Assembly (NCBI GenBank): GCA_012840725.1
Contig: DURQ01000044.1
Location: 1 to 56,325, forward strand
Direction: 5' to 3'
Length of the DNA: 56,325 bases
Source: Bacillota bacterium
GTDB lineage: Bacteria; Bacillota; Limnochordia; Darwinibacteriales; Darwinibacteriaceae
Shown here: positions 8,957-16,847 of the stretch, in pieces
How the letters are laid out: every line of letters starts with the position of its first letter
Position numbering within the stretch: the first letter of the stretch is position 1
The notes under the pieces: model-generated
The model's input: the letters and a program-made list of their open reading frames with translations, nothing else
Database searches by the model: none
Told to the model about the DNA's origin: nothing
Made by a program: the position numbers and the translations under genes

Positions 8957-10990
8957 ATGCCAAAGAAGACAGTAATACTTGTTGGGTTGCTGACTCTATC
9001 GCTGGCAGTGCTGCTAGCCAGTGCCGCGTCGGCACAGGAGAACATGGAAATCGGAAACGAGTACATCAAGATCGTCGTTAACGGCGGGGAGCTCAACGGC
9101 GGCAGGTTCTCCGTTGGTACGACCGGAGGAGATCCCGGGCGGGAGAGCGATGACAACAAAGCCCTGATCTACGGCGGCGATGATCCCTGGACCTCTTATA
9201 CGACCGTGAAAGTGGATAACCAGAACTGGATCTACGGCAACCCGACAGACCGCAGAGCTGGTTTTGACGGCCTGTACGGCGAGTTGGTCCAGCCACCGAC
9301 CCTGGTAGACGGGAAGATTGAGAGCAGCTGGCGTCTGGGACCCGTGCAGGTCTGGCAGGTGCTCAGCATCACCAGGAGCAGTACGACTGGTTTGATGGAT
9401 ACCGCTCAGATTGAGTATCACGTTGAAAACCTGGACACGGAAAGCCACATGGTTGGACTGCGCCTCATGCTCGATACCATGTTGGGTGCAAACGACGGGG
9501 CTCCCTTCCGCGTTGAAGACAGGGCTTTGACCACTGACACTGTCTATTACACCCAGAACATGCCCGAGTTTTGGCAGGCCTTCGATTCCCTGTCTAATCC
9601 CCAGGTCATGGCTCAGGGCACTCTCCGCAAGCCGGGGATCGTCCCGCCCGACCGTACATATTTCACTAATTGGGGCAGTGTTGCCGATGCCGCCTGGAAT
9701 TTCGACTTCATCCCAGGCAGGGATTTCACCCGCGTTGGCGAATGGGAACTGGACAGCGCCATCGCGCTCTTTTGGGATCCGGTGGTTCTAGGGCCGGGTG
9801 AAGCCCGCAGCTATGTTACATATTACGGTTTGGGTGGCGTGACCATTGCCGCGGGTGAGCTGATCGTTGGCGTTACCTCGCCGGCACAGGTACCTGCCGA
9901 CACAGAAGGCTTCCAGACGTTCTCCATCATCGCCTATGTACAGAACGACGGGGAAGGCGAGGCTCTCGACGTAGTTGCCGAACTCAAACTGCCGAAAGAA
10001 CTCGAACTGGTAGGAAGCCCGGCCAAGGCCTCCTTGGGCGATCTGCCCGCAGGCGAAACCAAGCAGACCGGCTGGCAGATCAGGGCGCAGAGTAACGCCG
10101 AAGGCCTCTATACCTATGAAGTGGTGGTCACTTCCACCAACAGCGAGACTAACCGAGTAAGGCGTGCCATCGAGGTACTCAGCCCGGCTAGGCTGCAGGT
10201 GATGGTGAGCGCACCGCCGGCCTTGGGCGTAAAAGACGAGCGCTTTGACCCGTCTACCTTCGATGTGACCGTGTTCCTGCGCAATGAAGGAGGCACGGCC
10301 TATTACGGAGGGACCTTCGAACTGCTCCATCCCATGCTGGAGCTGCTGCCAGGCCAGAGTGCGAAGCGCTTCCCGGGCACTATTGAGGCAGGCCAGGATC
10401 TTTCGTTCAAGTGGGTTCTCAAGCCTCAGGCGGGTTATTTCGGCGGAGGGCCCCTCGGCTACTCCCTGCGGATCACTTCGCCCCGAGGTGAGCAGACGGT
10501 ACGCACAATGTCGATCATCATCCCGCTGCTCAAACCCAAGGTTTGGGTGGGTGAACCCGAGGTGGCGGGTGGCGGTCTGGTAACAGAGGGTCAGTATTTC
10601 AAACTGCCCATCTGGGCCACCAACATCCCGGATTTCCTTGGAGTAGAGCTGGACCTGTCCTTCGACCCGGATCGCTTGGAGATCGTGGGCAAGACACTTG
10701 ACATCTCCATGGGAACGCTCTTTGCCAGTGAAGGCGAATCACCGGCTACCGTGCGCTGGACCATGCCTTTCGTGGCAAATGACACCGGCCAGATCCTGGG
10801 GCTGAAAGCCCAGCGCAGCGGCAAGCTGAACAACGCCTACGGAACGGTGATGACGATCTACTTCCGGGCCAAACAAGCGGGCCTGGCCCGGGTCAGCGTT
10901 GAAAACGCGAGAGTGATCATCCCTGAGGCGGTCCTTGATCCTTCGTATTTTGAGGTCGAACATAGAGATATCCTGATTCAACCAAGATAG
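8957..10990 (+). CDS. Secreted protein with CARDB-like repeats and a C-terminal cohesin-like domain
   Basis: A 677-residue exported protein. Residues 1-26 are a signal peptide ending ASAASAQ. Residues about 30-300 form a beta-rich domain I do not recognise, rich in Trp and Gly (GELNGGRFSVGTTGG). Residues about 310-400 and 410-520 look like adhesion-type beta-sandwiches (CARDB/alpha-galactosidase NEW3-like: VQNDGEGEALDVVAEL, FLRNEGGTAYYGG). The C-terminal about 150 residues resemble a cohesin domain (LPIWATNIPDFLGVELDLSF with DPDRLEIVG). Cohesin-fold domains bind partner modules outside the cytoplasm. It lies 16 bases after tonB and 17 before the SLH protein, so it probably works with both. 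The function is not known. Confidence 0.75.
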   Translation: MPKKTVILVGLLTLSLAVLLASAASAQENMEIGNEYIKIVVNGGELNGGRFSVGTTGGDPGRESDDNKALIYGGDDPWTSYTTVKVDNQNWIYGNPTDRRAGFDGLYGELVQPPTLVDGKIESSWRLGPVQVWQVLSITRSSTTGLMDTAQIEYHVENLDTESHMVGLRLMLDTMLGANDGAPFRVEDRALTTDTVYYTQNMPEFWQAFDSLSNPQVMAQGTLRKPGIVPPDRTYFTNWGSVADAAWNFDFIPGRDFTRVGEWELDSAIALFWDPVVLGPGEARSYVTYYGLGGVTIAAGELIVGVTSPAQVPADTEGFQTFSIIAYVQNDGEGEALDVVAELKLPKELELVGSPAKASLGDLPAGETKQTGWQIRAQSNAEGLYTYEVVVTSTNSETNRVRRAIEVLSPARLQVMVSAPPALGVKDERFDPSTFDVTVFLRNEGGTAYYGGTFELLHPMLELLPGQSAKRFPGTIEAGQDLSFKWVLKPQAGYFGGGPLGYSLRITSPRGEQTVRTMSIIIPLLKPKVWVGEPEVAGGGLVTEGQYFKLPIWATNIPDFLGVELDLSFDPDRLEIVGKTLDISMGTLFASEGESPATVRWTMPFVANDTGQILGLKAQRSGKLNNAYGTVMTIYFRAKQAGLARVSVENARVIIPEAVLDPSYFEVEHRDILIQPR

Positions 10991-11007
10991 CGAGGAGGCT
11001 CATTTAC

Positions 11008-12105
11008 ATGAAAAGGAAAGTCATCTCTGGACTGGTTCTGGCCTTGATCTTCAGCCTGGCCGCCCCCGCCTTTGCCCAGACCACGATCTCGGACGTACCG
11101 GTTGACCACTGGGCATACCATGCTGTGAACACTGTGGTCTCCAAGGGCTACCTCACCATCTTTGAGGATGGCACGTTCCAGGGCACGAGGGCAGTCGACC
11201 GTTACAGCTTGGCCAGCGTCATCGCCAGGCTGCTGGAAGACATCGAAGTGACAAGGGTGCGCGGCACTACTGGCGACCTTACGGCCATCGGCGATCTGCG
11301 CACAAGGTTTGAGGAAGACCTGGCCACGTGGTACGCTGACCAGCAGGGCCTGCGGGATAGTGTGAAGCGGGTCGAAGAGAATGCACTGGTAGCCGAAGAG
11401 CGCGTCAGTCGAGTGGTGGCGGCGCAAGTAGCACTTCAGGAGGAACTTGACAACCTTCGTAAGGAGATCCAAGCCCAGCAGGCTGCTCTCACCGGTCTCG
11501 AGGGTCTGATCGATGCCCAGAGTGGTGAAACCGGAAGTATCAACACCAACCTTTCCGAGCAGGGACAGCGCATCTCTGAACTGCTGAACGCAGTCCTCGT
11601 TCTCGAAGACGAGATTCTGCGCCAGGGCGAGGAGATTACCCGTCTTGAGAACTGGATGGGCGAAAAGGATGCCGTCTTTGCTGCTCTCCAGGGTGCGGAT
11701 ACGGACCTCAGCGGCCAAATTGACCAGCTTCTCAAGAACAACCAGCAGCTGGAAAAGGATATCCAGAACCTGGCCGTGATGCTGCGCGGTGAAACCCAGA
11801 AACGCGAAGAACTCGCCGGCCAGCTGGAAGAAGCCAAGGCTGAGATTGTGGTGCTGCGGGAAGACCGTTCCATGATGGAGGACGTGAAGCAGGAAGTAAC
11901 AGCTGACGTGAACGCCCAGCTGAACGCTGCTCTCATTCGCGAGCAGCGCTTGGAACGCCAGATCAAGACTCTGGAAGAGGACTTCAACGCCTACAAGACC
12001 AATGCCGAGAAAGAGATGAAGTCTGCCAAAACCCTGGCCATCGTTGGTATCGCCATAGGCGCTATCGGAGCAGTGATCGGCTTTATGGGAATAGGCGGCA
12101 ACTAA
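11008..12105 (+). CDS. SLH-domain, coiled-coil, membrane-anchored envelope protein (Omp-alpha-like)
   Basis: A 365-residue exported protein with a signal peptide (to about residue 23, APAFAQ), one SLH domain (residues about 27-85, DVPVDHWAYHAVNTVVSKGY and RAVDRYSLASVIARLL), then about 240 residues of heptad-rich coiled coil (LQEELDNLRKEIQAQQAAL and on), and a C-terminal Gly/Ile-rich hydrophobic segment (TLAIVGIAIGAIGAVIGF). This order equals that of Thermotoga Omp-alpha, a rod that bridges peptidoglycan and outer membrane. At about 0.15 nm per residue the rod would be near 35 nm. It is the last gene of the ExbB cluster and is followed by a strong terminator. The alternative is an S-layer-associated protein of a single-membrane cell. 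Confidence 0.8.
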   Translation: MKRKVISGLVLALIFSLAAPAFAQTTISDVPVDHWAYHAVNTVVSKGYLTIFEDGTFQGTRAVDRYSLASVIARLLEDIEVTRVRGTTGDLTAIGDLRTRFEEDLATWYADQQGLRDSVKRVEENALVAEERVSRVVAAQVALQEELDNLRKEIQAQQAALTGLEGLIDAQSGETGSINTNLSEQGQRISELLNAVLVLEDEILRQGEEITRLENWMGEKDAVFAALQGADTDLSGQIDQLLKNNQQLEKDIQNLAVMLRGETQKREELAGQLEEAKAEIVVLREDRSMMEDVKQEVTADVNAQLNAALIREQRLERQIKTLEEDFNAYKTNAEKEMKSAKTLAIVGIAIGAIGAVIGFMGIGGN

Positions 12106-12122
12106 AACAGCGGAACCCCTAC

Positions 12123-12152
12123 AGGCGGGACCCAAGCGGGTCCCGCCTTTTT
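12123..12152 (+). terminator. Strong rho-independent terminator closing the envelope cluster
   Basis: A perfect 11-bp stem (AGGCGGGACCC / GGGTCCCGCCT) with an AAGC loop is followed by tttt. It directly precedes the sigma-G-type promoter of the spoVA genes, so the two units are cleanly separated. Confidence 0.95.
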
Positions 12153-12181
12153 GCATATTTCCAGTGGAAATCCCCATACTA
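12153..12181 (+). promoter_or_regulatory. Sigma-G-type promoter of the spoVA cluster
   Basis: A -35 GCATA and a -10 CATACTA are separated by 17 bases. The known sigma-G pattern is gHATR, 17-18 bases, then CATnHTA, and every position fits. It lies 20-30 bases ahead of spoVAC, which in Bacillus is a sigma-G gene. Confirmed only by motif and context. Confidence 0.75.
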
Positions 12182-12209
12182 AAAAGGCCACGAGAAGGGA
12201 GTGAAGCAC

Positions 12210-12650
12210 TTGCAGCCCAAAGAATACCAGCAGCTCGTTCAGGAAAACCTGCCGCCCCGCCCGATCGCGAAGAACATGCTTTGGGCGTTTTTTGTAGGCG
12301 GCCTGATCTGTGCCCTCGGACAGGTGGTGCTCAACATCGCAAAAAGCTTTGAACGCACCAAGAACGAAGCCGCTGCCGTGACGCTTGCGGCCATGATCCT
12401 GCTTGGAACCATTCTCACCGCGCTGGGCGTCTACGACGAGATCGCCGAAAAGGCAGGGGCAGGAGCAACAGTGCCCATCACTGGCTTTGCCAACACTGTA
12501 ACTTCCGCGGCCATGGATTTCCGACGGGAAGGGTTCCTCCTGGGAATGGGGGCGAAGATGTTTGTCATAGCTGGGCCCGTGATCGTCTACGGCATCCTAT
12601 CCGGTTTTGTCGTTGCCCTGATCAAATCGCTGGTGTTGGGACTGCTGTAG
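12210..12650 (+). CDS. spoVAC: Stage V sporulation protein AC
   Basis: A spore inner-membrane protein of 146 residues, part of the SpoVA channel that moves dipicolinic acid into the forespore and releases it on germination. The family pattern is clear: PPRPIAKNMLWAFFVGGLICALGQ, then three further hydrophobic segments including ITGFANTVTSAAMDFRREG. The start is either TTG 12210 (gaagggag at a good distance) or GTG 12201, which overlaps that ribosome site; I favour 12210. It is the first gene of a three-gene unit behind a sigma-G-like promoter. spoVAA and spoVAB are not present. Confidence 0.94.
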   Translation: MQPKEYQQLVQENLPPRPIAKNMLWAFFVGGLICALGQVVLNIAKSFERTKNEAAAVTLAAMILLGTILTALGVYDEIAEKAGAGATVPITGFANTVTSAAMDFRREGFLLGMGAKMFVIAGPVIVYGILSGFVVALIKSLVLGLL

Positions 12651-12662
12651 AGGGGGATCGTT

Positions 12663-13667
12663 TTGAGCAACCGGATCGGCAGGAGGACGCTTGTCTTCAG
12701 CAAAGGACCGCGCATCACCAGCCGCTACACCCTGGTGGGCCCGAGAGAAGGCCGCGGGCCGCACGCCCTGGATTTCCATGAAATCATGGGCGATGATACT
12801 CTCGGACAGAAGACCGCAGAGAAGACGGAACGCCTCATGCTGGAGATTGCCATAGCCAAGACCCTGGAGCAGCACGGCACTGAAGTTCACGATCTGCAGT
12901 TTCTGATCGCCGGAGATCTGCTCAACCAGATCACGACCTCAAACCTCGCAGCAAGTACTCATGCAGTGCCTTTTATCGGCATTTACGGTGCCTGCTCCAC
13001 CTTTGCTGAGGCCCTCGGTCTGGCAGCTGTGCTCCTCCAAGGGGACTTCGCCGATCAGGTGATGGTCGGTACGGCCAGCCATTACCAGACGGCAGAACGG
13101 CAGTTCCGCTATCCAATTGAACTGAACGTTCAGCATCTGGCCACCAACCAAGTGACGGTGACTGGCGCTGCAGCAGCTATCCTGAGTTTCGCTGACCGAG
13201 GACCGCACCTCACCCATGCCACCTTCGGACAGGTGGTAGATATGGGCCTTAAGGATCCACAGGATATGGGCAGTGCCATGGCCCCAGCCGCCTTCCAGAC
13301 AATCAAGGATCACCTTGCCGACACGGGTCGCTCTTTAGAGGACTACGATATTGTGTTCACCGGTGACCTGGGAAAGCAGGGCAGCAAGATGCTGCGGGTC
13401 TTGCTGGAAAGGGAGAACTATACTGGCCTCGAGCGCCTTCAGGACGGAGGGAGCCGCATCTTCGGCCCCGGGCAGGCTGTGGGGGCGGGCGGCAGCGGTG
13501 CGGCGTGCATAGCCGTGATGACGCTGGGTTATATCCTCAACTGTCTGGAGTCTGCCAAGGCCAAGAGGGTACTGGTGGTTGCCACCGGAGCACTTCTCAG
13601 TGCCTTAACAGTGCTTCAGGGCGAATCCATCCCGTGCATCGCCCATGCCGTTGTCTTGGAGCAGTAG
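12663..13667 (+). CDS. spoVAD: Stage V sporulation protein AD
   Basis: The soluble SpoVA subunit (334 residues), which has a thiolase fold and binds dipicolinic acid. Thiolase-like landmarks are the IGIYGACSTFAEALGLAAVL segment with the cysteine in the nucleophile position, and GPGQAVGAGGSGAACIAV near the C-terminus. The start is TTG 12663 with tagagggggatcg upstream. Gene order AC-AD-AE is the conserved minimum found in nearly all spore formers. It should be made in the forespore from the promoter at 12153. Confidence 0.95.
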   Translation: MSNRIGRRTLVFSKGPRITSRYTLVGPREGRGPHALDFHEIMGDDTLGQKTAEKTERLMLEIAIAKTLEQHGTEVHDLQFLIAGDLLNQITTSNLAASTHAVPFIGIYGACSTFAEALGLAAVLLQGDFADQVMVGTASHYQTAERQFRYPIELNVQHLATNQVTVTGAAAAILSFADRGPHLTHATFGQVVDMGLKDPQDMGSAMAPAAFQTIKDHLADTGRSLEDYDIVFTGDLGKQGSKMLRVLLERENYTGLERLQDGGSRIFGPGQAVGAGGSGAACIAVMTLGYILNCLESAKAKRVLVVATGALLSALTVLQGESIPCIAHAVVLEQ

Positions 13668-13678
13668 GGAGGGGAAGC

Positions 13679-14029
13679 ATGCAGTATCTCATCGCGTTTT
13701 TGGTGGGCGGGGCGATCTGTGCCACAGCCCAGTTAATCTTTGATACGGCCAAGTGCTCCTCCGCCCATGTTTTGGTGGGCCTGGTCTGTTTGGGAGCAGT
13801 GCTCAACGGGCTCGGACTGTATGAACCCTTTCAAGAGTTTGCCGGGGCTGGGGCGCTGATACCAGTCGTCGGATTTGGCAGTTCAATCACCACTGGGATG
13901 ATCGCAGAGGTCAAGCGCCTGGGGTGGGAGGGGCTCTTTACAGGGGCATTTGAAATCACAGGGCTCGGTTTGGCGGCCTCGGTGGTGTTCAGCGCCATCT
14001 TCGCCCTGATCAGCAAACCGCATAGATGA
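13679..14029 (+). CDS. spoVAE: Stage V sporulation protein AE (SpoVAEb)
   Basis: A 116-residue membrane protein with four hydrophobic segments and the SpoVAE signature MQYLIAFLVGGAICATAQL, followed by GAGALIPVVGFGSSITTGM. It resembles SpoVAC in its gating-type loop. ATG 13679 has ggaggggaag upstream; the frame is open further upstream inside spoVAD but without a ribosome site. It completes the SpoVA membrane channel components and is followed by a terminator. Confidence 0.94.
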   Translation: MQYLIAFLVGGAICATAQLIFDTAKCSSAHVLVGLVCLGAVLNGLGLYEPFQEFAGAGALIPVVGFGSSITTGMIAEVKRLGWEGLFTGAFEITGLGLAASVVFSAIFALISKPHR

Positions 14030-14036
14030 AGCAGCG

Positions 14037-14060
14037 ACCCCGGAAATCCGGGGTTTCTTT
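14037..14060 (+). terminator. Terminator after spoVAE
   Basis: A 7-bp stem (ACCCCGG / CCGGGGT) with an AAAT loop is followed by ttctttatt. It ends the spoVA unit just before the chemotaxis region. Confidence 0.85.
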
Positions 14061-14179
14061 ATTCTCGGGGCGAGGGAAGGAAATCAATCTGCTGAGTAGA
14101 ACTTGATCTGTTGAAGAAAGGGAACTTTTGCCTGTAGGAACGCGTCTTACTATCTGGATTCAGCAGAAAGGGGATCCCC

Positions 14180-14653
14180 ATGGAAGAGAAGCAACTGGTG
14201 GTGTTTCGACTGCACAACGAGGAGTTTGGCGTGGAGATCACGGATGTACGAGAAATCGTCAAGCCCCGGCATATAACCAGGCTGCCGCACGTGGCCGACT
14301 ATATTGAGGGAGTAACCAACCTGCGGGGTGAGGTTATCCCCGTTATCTGTCTGCGCAAGCGTTTTGGACTGGAACCTAAAGAGGAAACCCAAGACACCCG
14401 CATCATCATGCTGGAGATAAACAACAGTATGGTAGGGTTCATTGTGGACGCAGTCACCGAAACCCTGCGGCTGCCTGAAGATGCCATCGAACCCCCTCCA
14501 AGCAGTATCGCGGGGTTGCGCGCCGACTATCTAGCCGGCGTTGGGAAGGTTGATGACCGGCTGCTTATCCTTCTCGATGTGGACCAAATTTTGAGCACAG
14601 ATGAGAAGATCCAGCTCCAGAGCCTGCAGGACCAGGAGGCACAAGCCAATTAG
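14180..14653 (+). CDS. cheW: Chemotaxis coupling protein CheW
   Basis: A 157-residue CheW-domain protein (VVFRLHNEEFGVEITDVREI, RLPHVADYIEGVTNLRGEVI, PVICLRKRFGL) that links chemoreceptors to the kinase CheA. It differs from the usual length only by a short Gln/Glu tail. ATG 14180 follows gaaagggg. It opens the chemotaxis block; about 80 bases separate it from fliM, where a possible sigma-D promoter lies, so cheW may be transcribed on its own as well. No chemoreceptor gene is in the window. Confidence 0.95.
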   Translation: MEEKQLVVFRLHNEEFGVEITDVREIVKPRHITRLPHVADYIEGVTNLRGEVIPVICLRKRFGLEPKEETQDTRIIMLEINNSMVGFIVDAVTETLRLPEDAIEPPPSSIAGLRADYLAGVGKVDDRLLILLDVDQILSTDEKIQLQSLQDQEAQAN

Positions 14654-14658
14654 TTGGT

Positions 14659-14686
14659 TCAAGTAAGCAGCAAGAAGTGCCGATGA
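14659..14686 (+). promoter_or_regulatory. Candidate sigma-D (FliA) promoter before fliM
   Basis: TCAA, 16 bases, then GCCGATGA. The sigma-D pattern is TAAA, 14-16 bases, then GCCGATAT, so 3 of 4 and 6 of 8 positions fit. The location upstream of fliM-fliY-cheA makes it believable but the match is imperfect. Confidence 0.4.
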
Positions 14687-14740
14687 ATACAGGGAGAAGC
14701 GGTTTGGTCCGCTCGTCTGTCCCTGGTTCGGGAGGTGAGT

Positions 14741-15745
14741 ATGGTGGAAGACATTCTAACTCAAGAAGAAATAGATCTGCTGATCAAGGCTGTTACCCAG
14801 CCTCACCTCGAAATCGACATTGAAGAGGAAGAGAAGCGGCAGGAAGAGTCCCGCTACGATTTCAGCAGGCCGAACAGGTTTTCCAAAGAACACATCAGGG
14901 CACTGCACCGCGTCCATGAACAGTTCTGCCGCACCTATTCGGGTTACATGGCTGCCAAACTCCGGAACAGAGTCGATGTGAAGGTGCAGTCCATCGAGCA
15001 GATCCTGTTCGGTGACTTCGTGCGTTCTCTGCCCAATCCATCGGTGCTGAGCATCTACAAGGTTCATCCTCTGGAAGGTTATGCCATCGTCCAGTTTTCC
15101 CCGGATATTGCCTTTCTGCTGCATGACCGCCTCTGCGGCGGCGATGGCGTCCCCATGCGCCGCTCACGCAGCCTGACCGATATCGAGGTTGCAGTGCTGA
15201 AAAGACAGGTACTCAGCGTCTTTTCTTCACTGCTCAGCGATGCCTGGAGGGACGTGGCTGAACTGAGCTTCGAACTGGATTACATGGAAAGCAATCCCCA
15301 GTTCCTGCAGGTCGCAGTCGACCGCGACGCCGTCGCTCTGATCACCATGCGCTTTGAGCTCAATGAGATCAGCGACATGATCAGCATCTGCCTGCCTCAC
15401 CGCACCCTCGAACCTATCCTGAAGAACCTGACCCACATCCGCATGTTTGAGTCGCTCCAGCAGCCAGATCCTGCCCGGATTCAGCTTCTCAAGGAGCAGG
15501 TACGGGCCGCCATCGTTCCGGTGGAAGTGGAGCTGGGTCGCACCATGGTCAGCGTTGGCGACCTACTGGATCTGTCCACCGGCGATGTGGTCGTACTGGA
15601 ACGCAAGAAACATGAAGCACTGGACGTTAAGATCGGTTCCATGACGAAGTTCAAGGGTACCCCTGGCCGTCTCGGCCAGAGACTGGGTGTAGTCATCACC
15701 AACGTTTTGGAGCCAGCAGATGAAGGAGGGCAGGATGATGAGTGA
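14741..15745 (+). CDS. fliM: Flagellar motor switch protein FliM
   Basis: The C-ring protein that receives phospho-CheY and sets flagellar rotation. It is 334 residues long. The N-terminal CheY-P peptide is ILTQEEIDLLI; the middle CheC-like domain includes FCRTYSGYMAAKLRNRVDV, and the C-terminal FliN-like domain includes VELGRTMVSVGDLLDLSTGD. ATG 14741 with ggaggtg just upstream is chosen; GTG 14735 overlaps that ribosome site. The end overlaps the start of fliY. Other basal-body genes are not in the window. Confidence 0.95.
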   Translation: MVEDILTQEEIDLLIKAVTQPHLEIDIEEEEKRQEESRYDFSRPNRFSKEHIRALHRVHEQFCRTYSGYMAAKLRNRVDVKVQSIEQILFGDFVRSLPNPSVLSIYKVHPLEGYAIVQFSPDIAFLLHDRLCGGDGVPMRRSRSLTDIEVAVLKRQVLSVFSSLLSDAWRDVAELSFELDYMESNPQFLQVAVDRDAVALITMRFELNEISDMISICLPHRTLEPILKNLTHIRMFESLQQPDPARIQLLKEQVRAAIVPVEVELGRTMVSVGDLLDLSTGDVVVLERKKHEALDVKIGSMTKFKGTPGRLGQRLGVVITNVLEPADEGGQDDE

Positions 15746-16820
15746 CGATCTCATGAGCCAAGAGGAGCTCGATGCCCTGCTCCAAAACCACAGCCAGCAG
15801 AGCAGGAACTCTGCGCTGAACACGGACGACTATTTGAGCGTGATCGAGCAGGACACCATGGCTGAGATTGGCAACATCTCCATGGGGTCAGCGGCCACGG
15901 TCCTGAGCACCTTAGCTAACCATAAGGTCAGGATCACGGTGCCTAAGGTCTACATCAGTACGGCGCGAACCGTGAGCGAATCCTATCCCATACCCTGCAT
16001 CGTCGTTAACGTTGATTATGTCCAGGGCCTTCAGGGTGCCAATGTTCTGGTTATCCGGGAACAGGACGCCCTGGTGATCGCCAGCCTGATGATGGGCGGC
16101 GACGGGACAAGCCTCCCCGACGGACTGGATGATCTTTATCTCAGCGCAGTCACAGAAGCGATGAACATGATGATGGGATCGGCCGCCACCGCCATGAGCG
16201 AACTCTTCGGCAGACCGATAGAGATTTCTCCTCCGGTCACCACCAGGCGAGACCTGGCGCAGGATCCGCTTACGATAGATATCCCCGAAGACGAACCCAT
16301 CGTGGTCGTCGCTTTTCGCATGGAGATCGAGAATCTGGTAGACAGCACCATGCTGCAGATCATCGAGACTGGCTTTGCCCGGGATATGGTGCGCGCCCTT
16401 CTGCCCTCAGAAGAGCCGGCCGTGCCCGAAGCAGCTCCGGCTCACGAAGAAACAGCGGTCACAGCAGAGTGGACCGATCTGAAGACTAAGCCAGCGGCAG
16501 GCGCAGAACCCCGTCGGGCAGAACAAGCCGTCAGCACTCCGGGGACCTACGATCTGGGCAACATCAACATCGATCTTATCCGCGACATCCCGGTTCAGGT
16601 GCGTGCGATTTTGGGGCGCACCAAGATGTCCATCGACAACATCCTTCGGCTCGGCCCCGGTCACATTATGGAGCTAGAGTCCCTACACGGCGAACCGATT
16701 GATCTTTACGCCAACGACACGCTTATTGCCCGGGGTGAAGTAGTAGTGGTTGGTGAGCAATTTGGGGTGCGGATCACGGAGATAGCCACACCAAAGGACC
16801 GAATTTCCAGCATCCGGTAG
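15738..16820 (+). CDS. fliY: Flagellar motor switch phosphatase FliY
   Basis: A 360-residue switch protein specific to Gram-positive and spirochaete-type motors: an N-terminal CheY-binding-like MSQEELDALL, two CheC-type phosphatase motifs (EIGNISMGSAATVLS and EAMNMMMGSAATAMS), a low-complexity linker, and a C-terminal FliN domain (IPVQVRAILGRTKMSIDNIL). It dephosphorylates CheY-P at the motor and forms part of the C-ring. ATG 15738 or 15735 follows gaaggaggg; the frame is open to 15720 inside fliM. It uses both CheC motifs, so enzymatic activity is expected. Confidence 0.95.
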   Translation: MSDDLMSQEELDALLQNHSQQSRNSALNTDDYLSVIEQDTMAEIGNISMGSAATVLSTLANHKVRITVPKVYISTARTVSESYPIPCIVVNVDYVQGLQGANVLVIREQDALVIASLMMGGDGTSLPDGLDDLYLSAVTEAMNMMMGSAATAMSELFGRPIEISPPVTTRRDLAQDPLTIDIPEDEPIVVVAFRMEIENLVDSTMLQIIETGFARDMVRALLPSEEPAVPEAAPAHEETAVTAEWTDLKTKPAAGAEPRRAEQAVSTPGTYDLGNINIDLIRDIPVQVRAILGRTKMSIDNILRLGPGHIMELESLHGEPIDLYANDTLIARGEVVVVGEQFGVRITEIATPKDRISSIR

Positions 16821-16847
16821 ATGAGCCGGTTGGTGAGGGGGAAACCC

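Noticed and set aside
10978-12177. Minus-strand open frame of 399 codons opposite the SLH/coiled-coil gene
   Set aside because: A result of the codon pattern of a coiled-coil gene. It runs through the terminator and promoter region and has no ribosome site.
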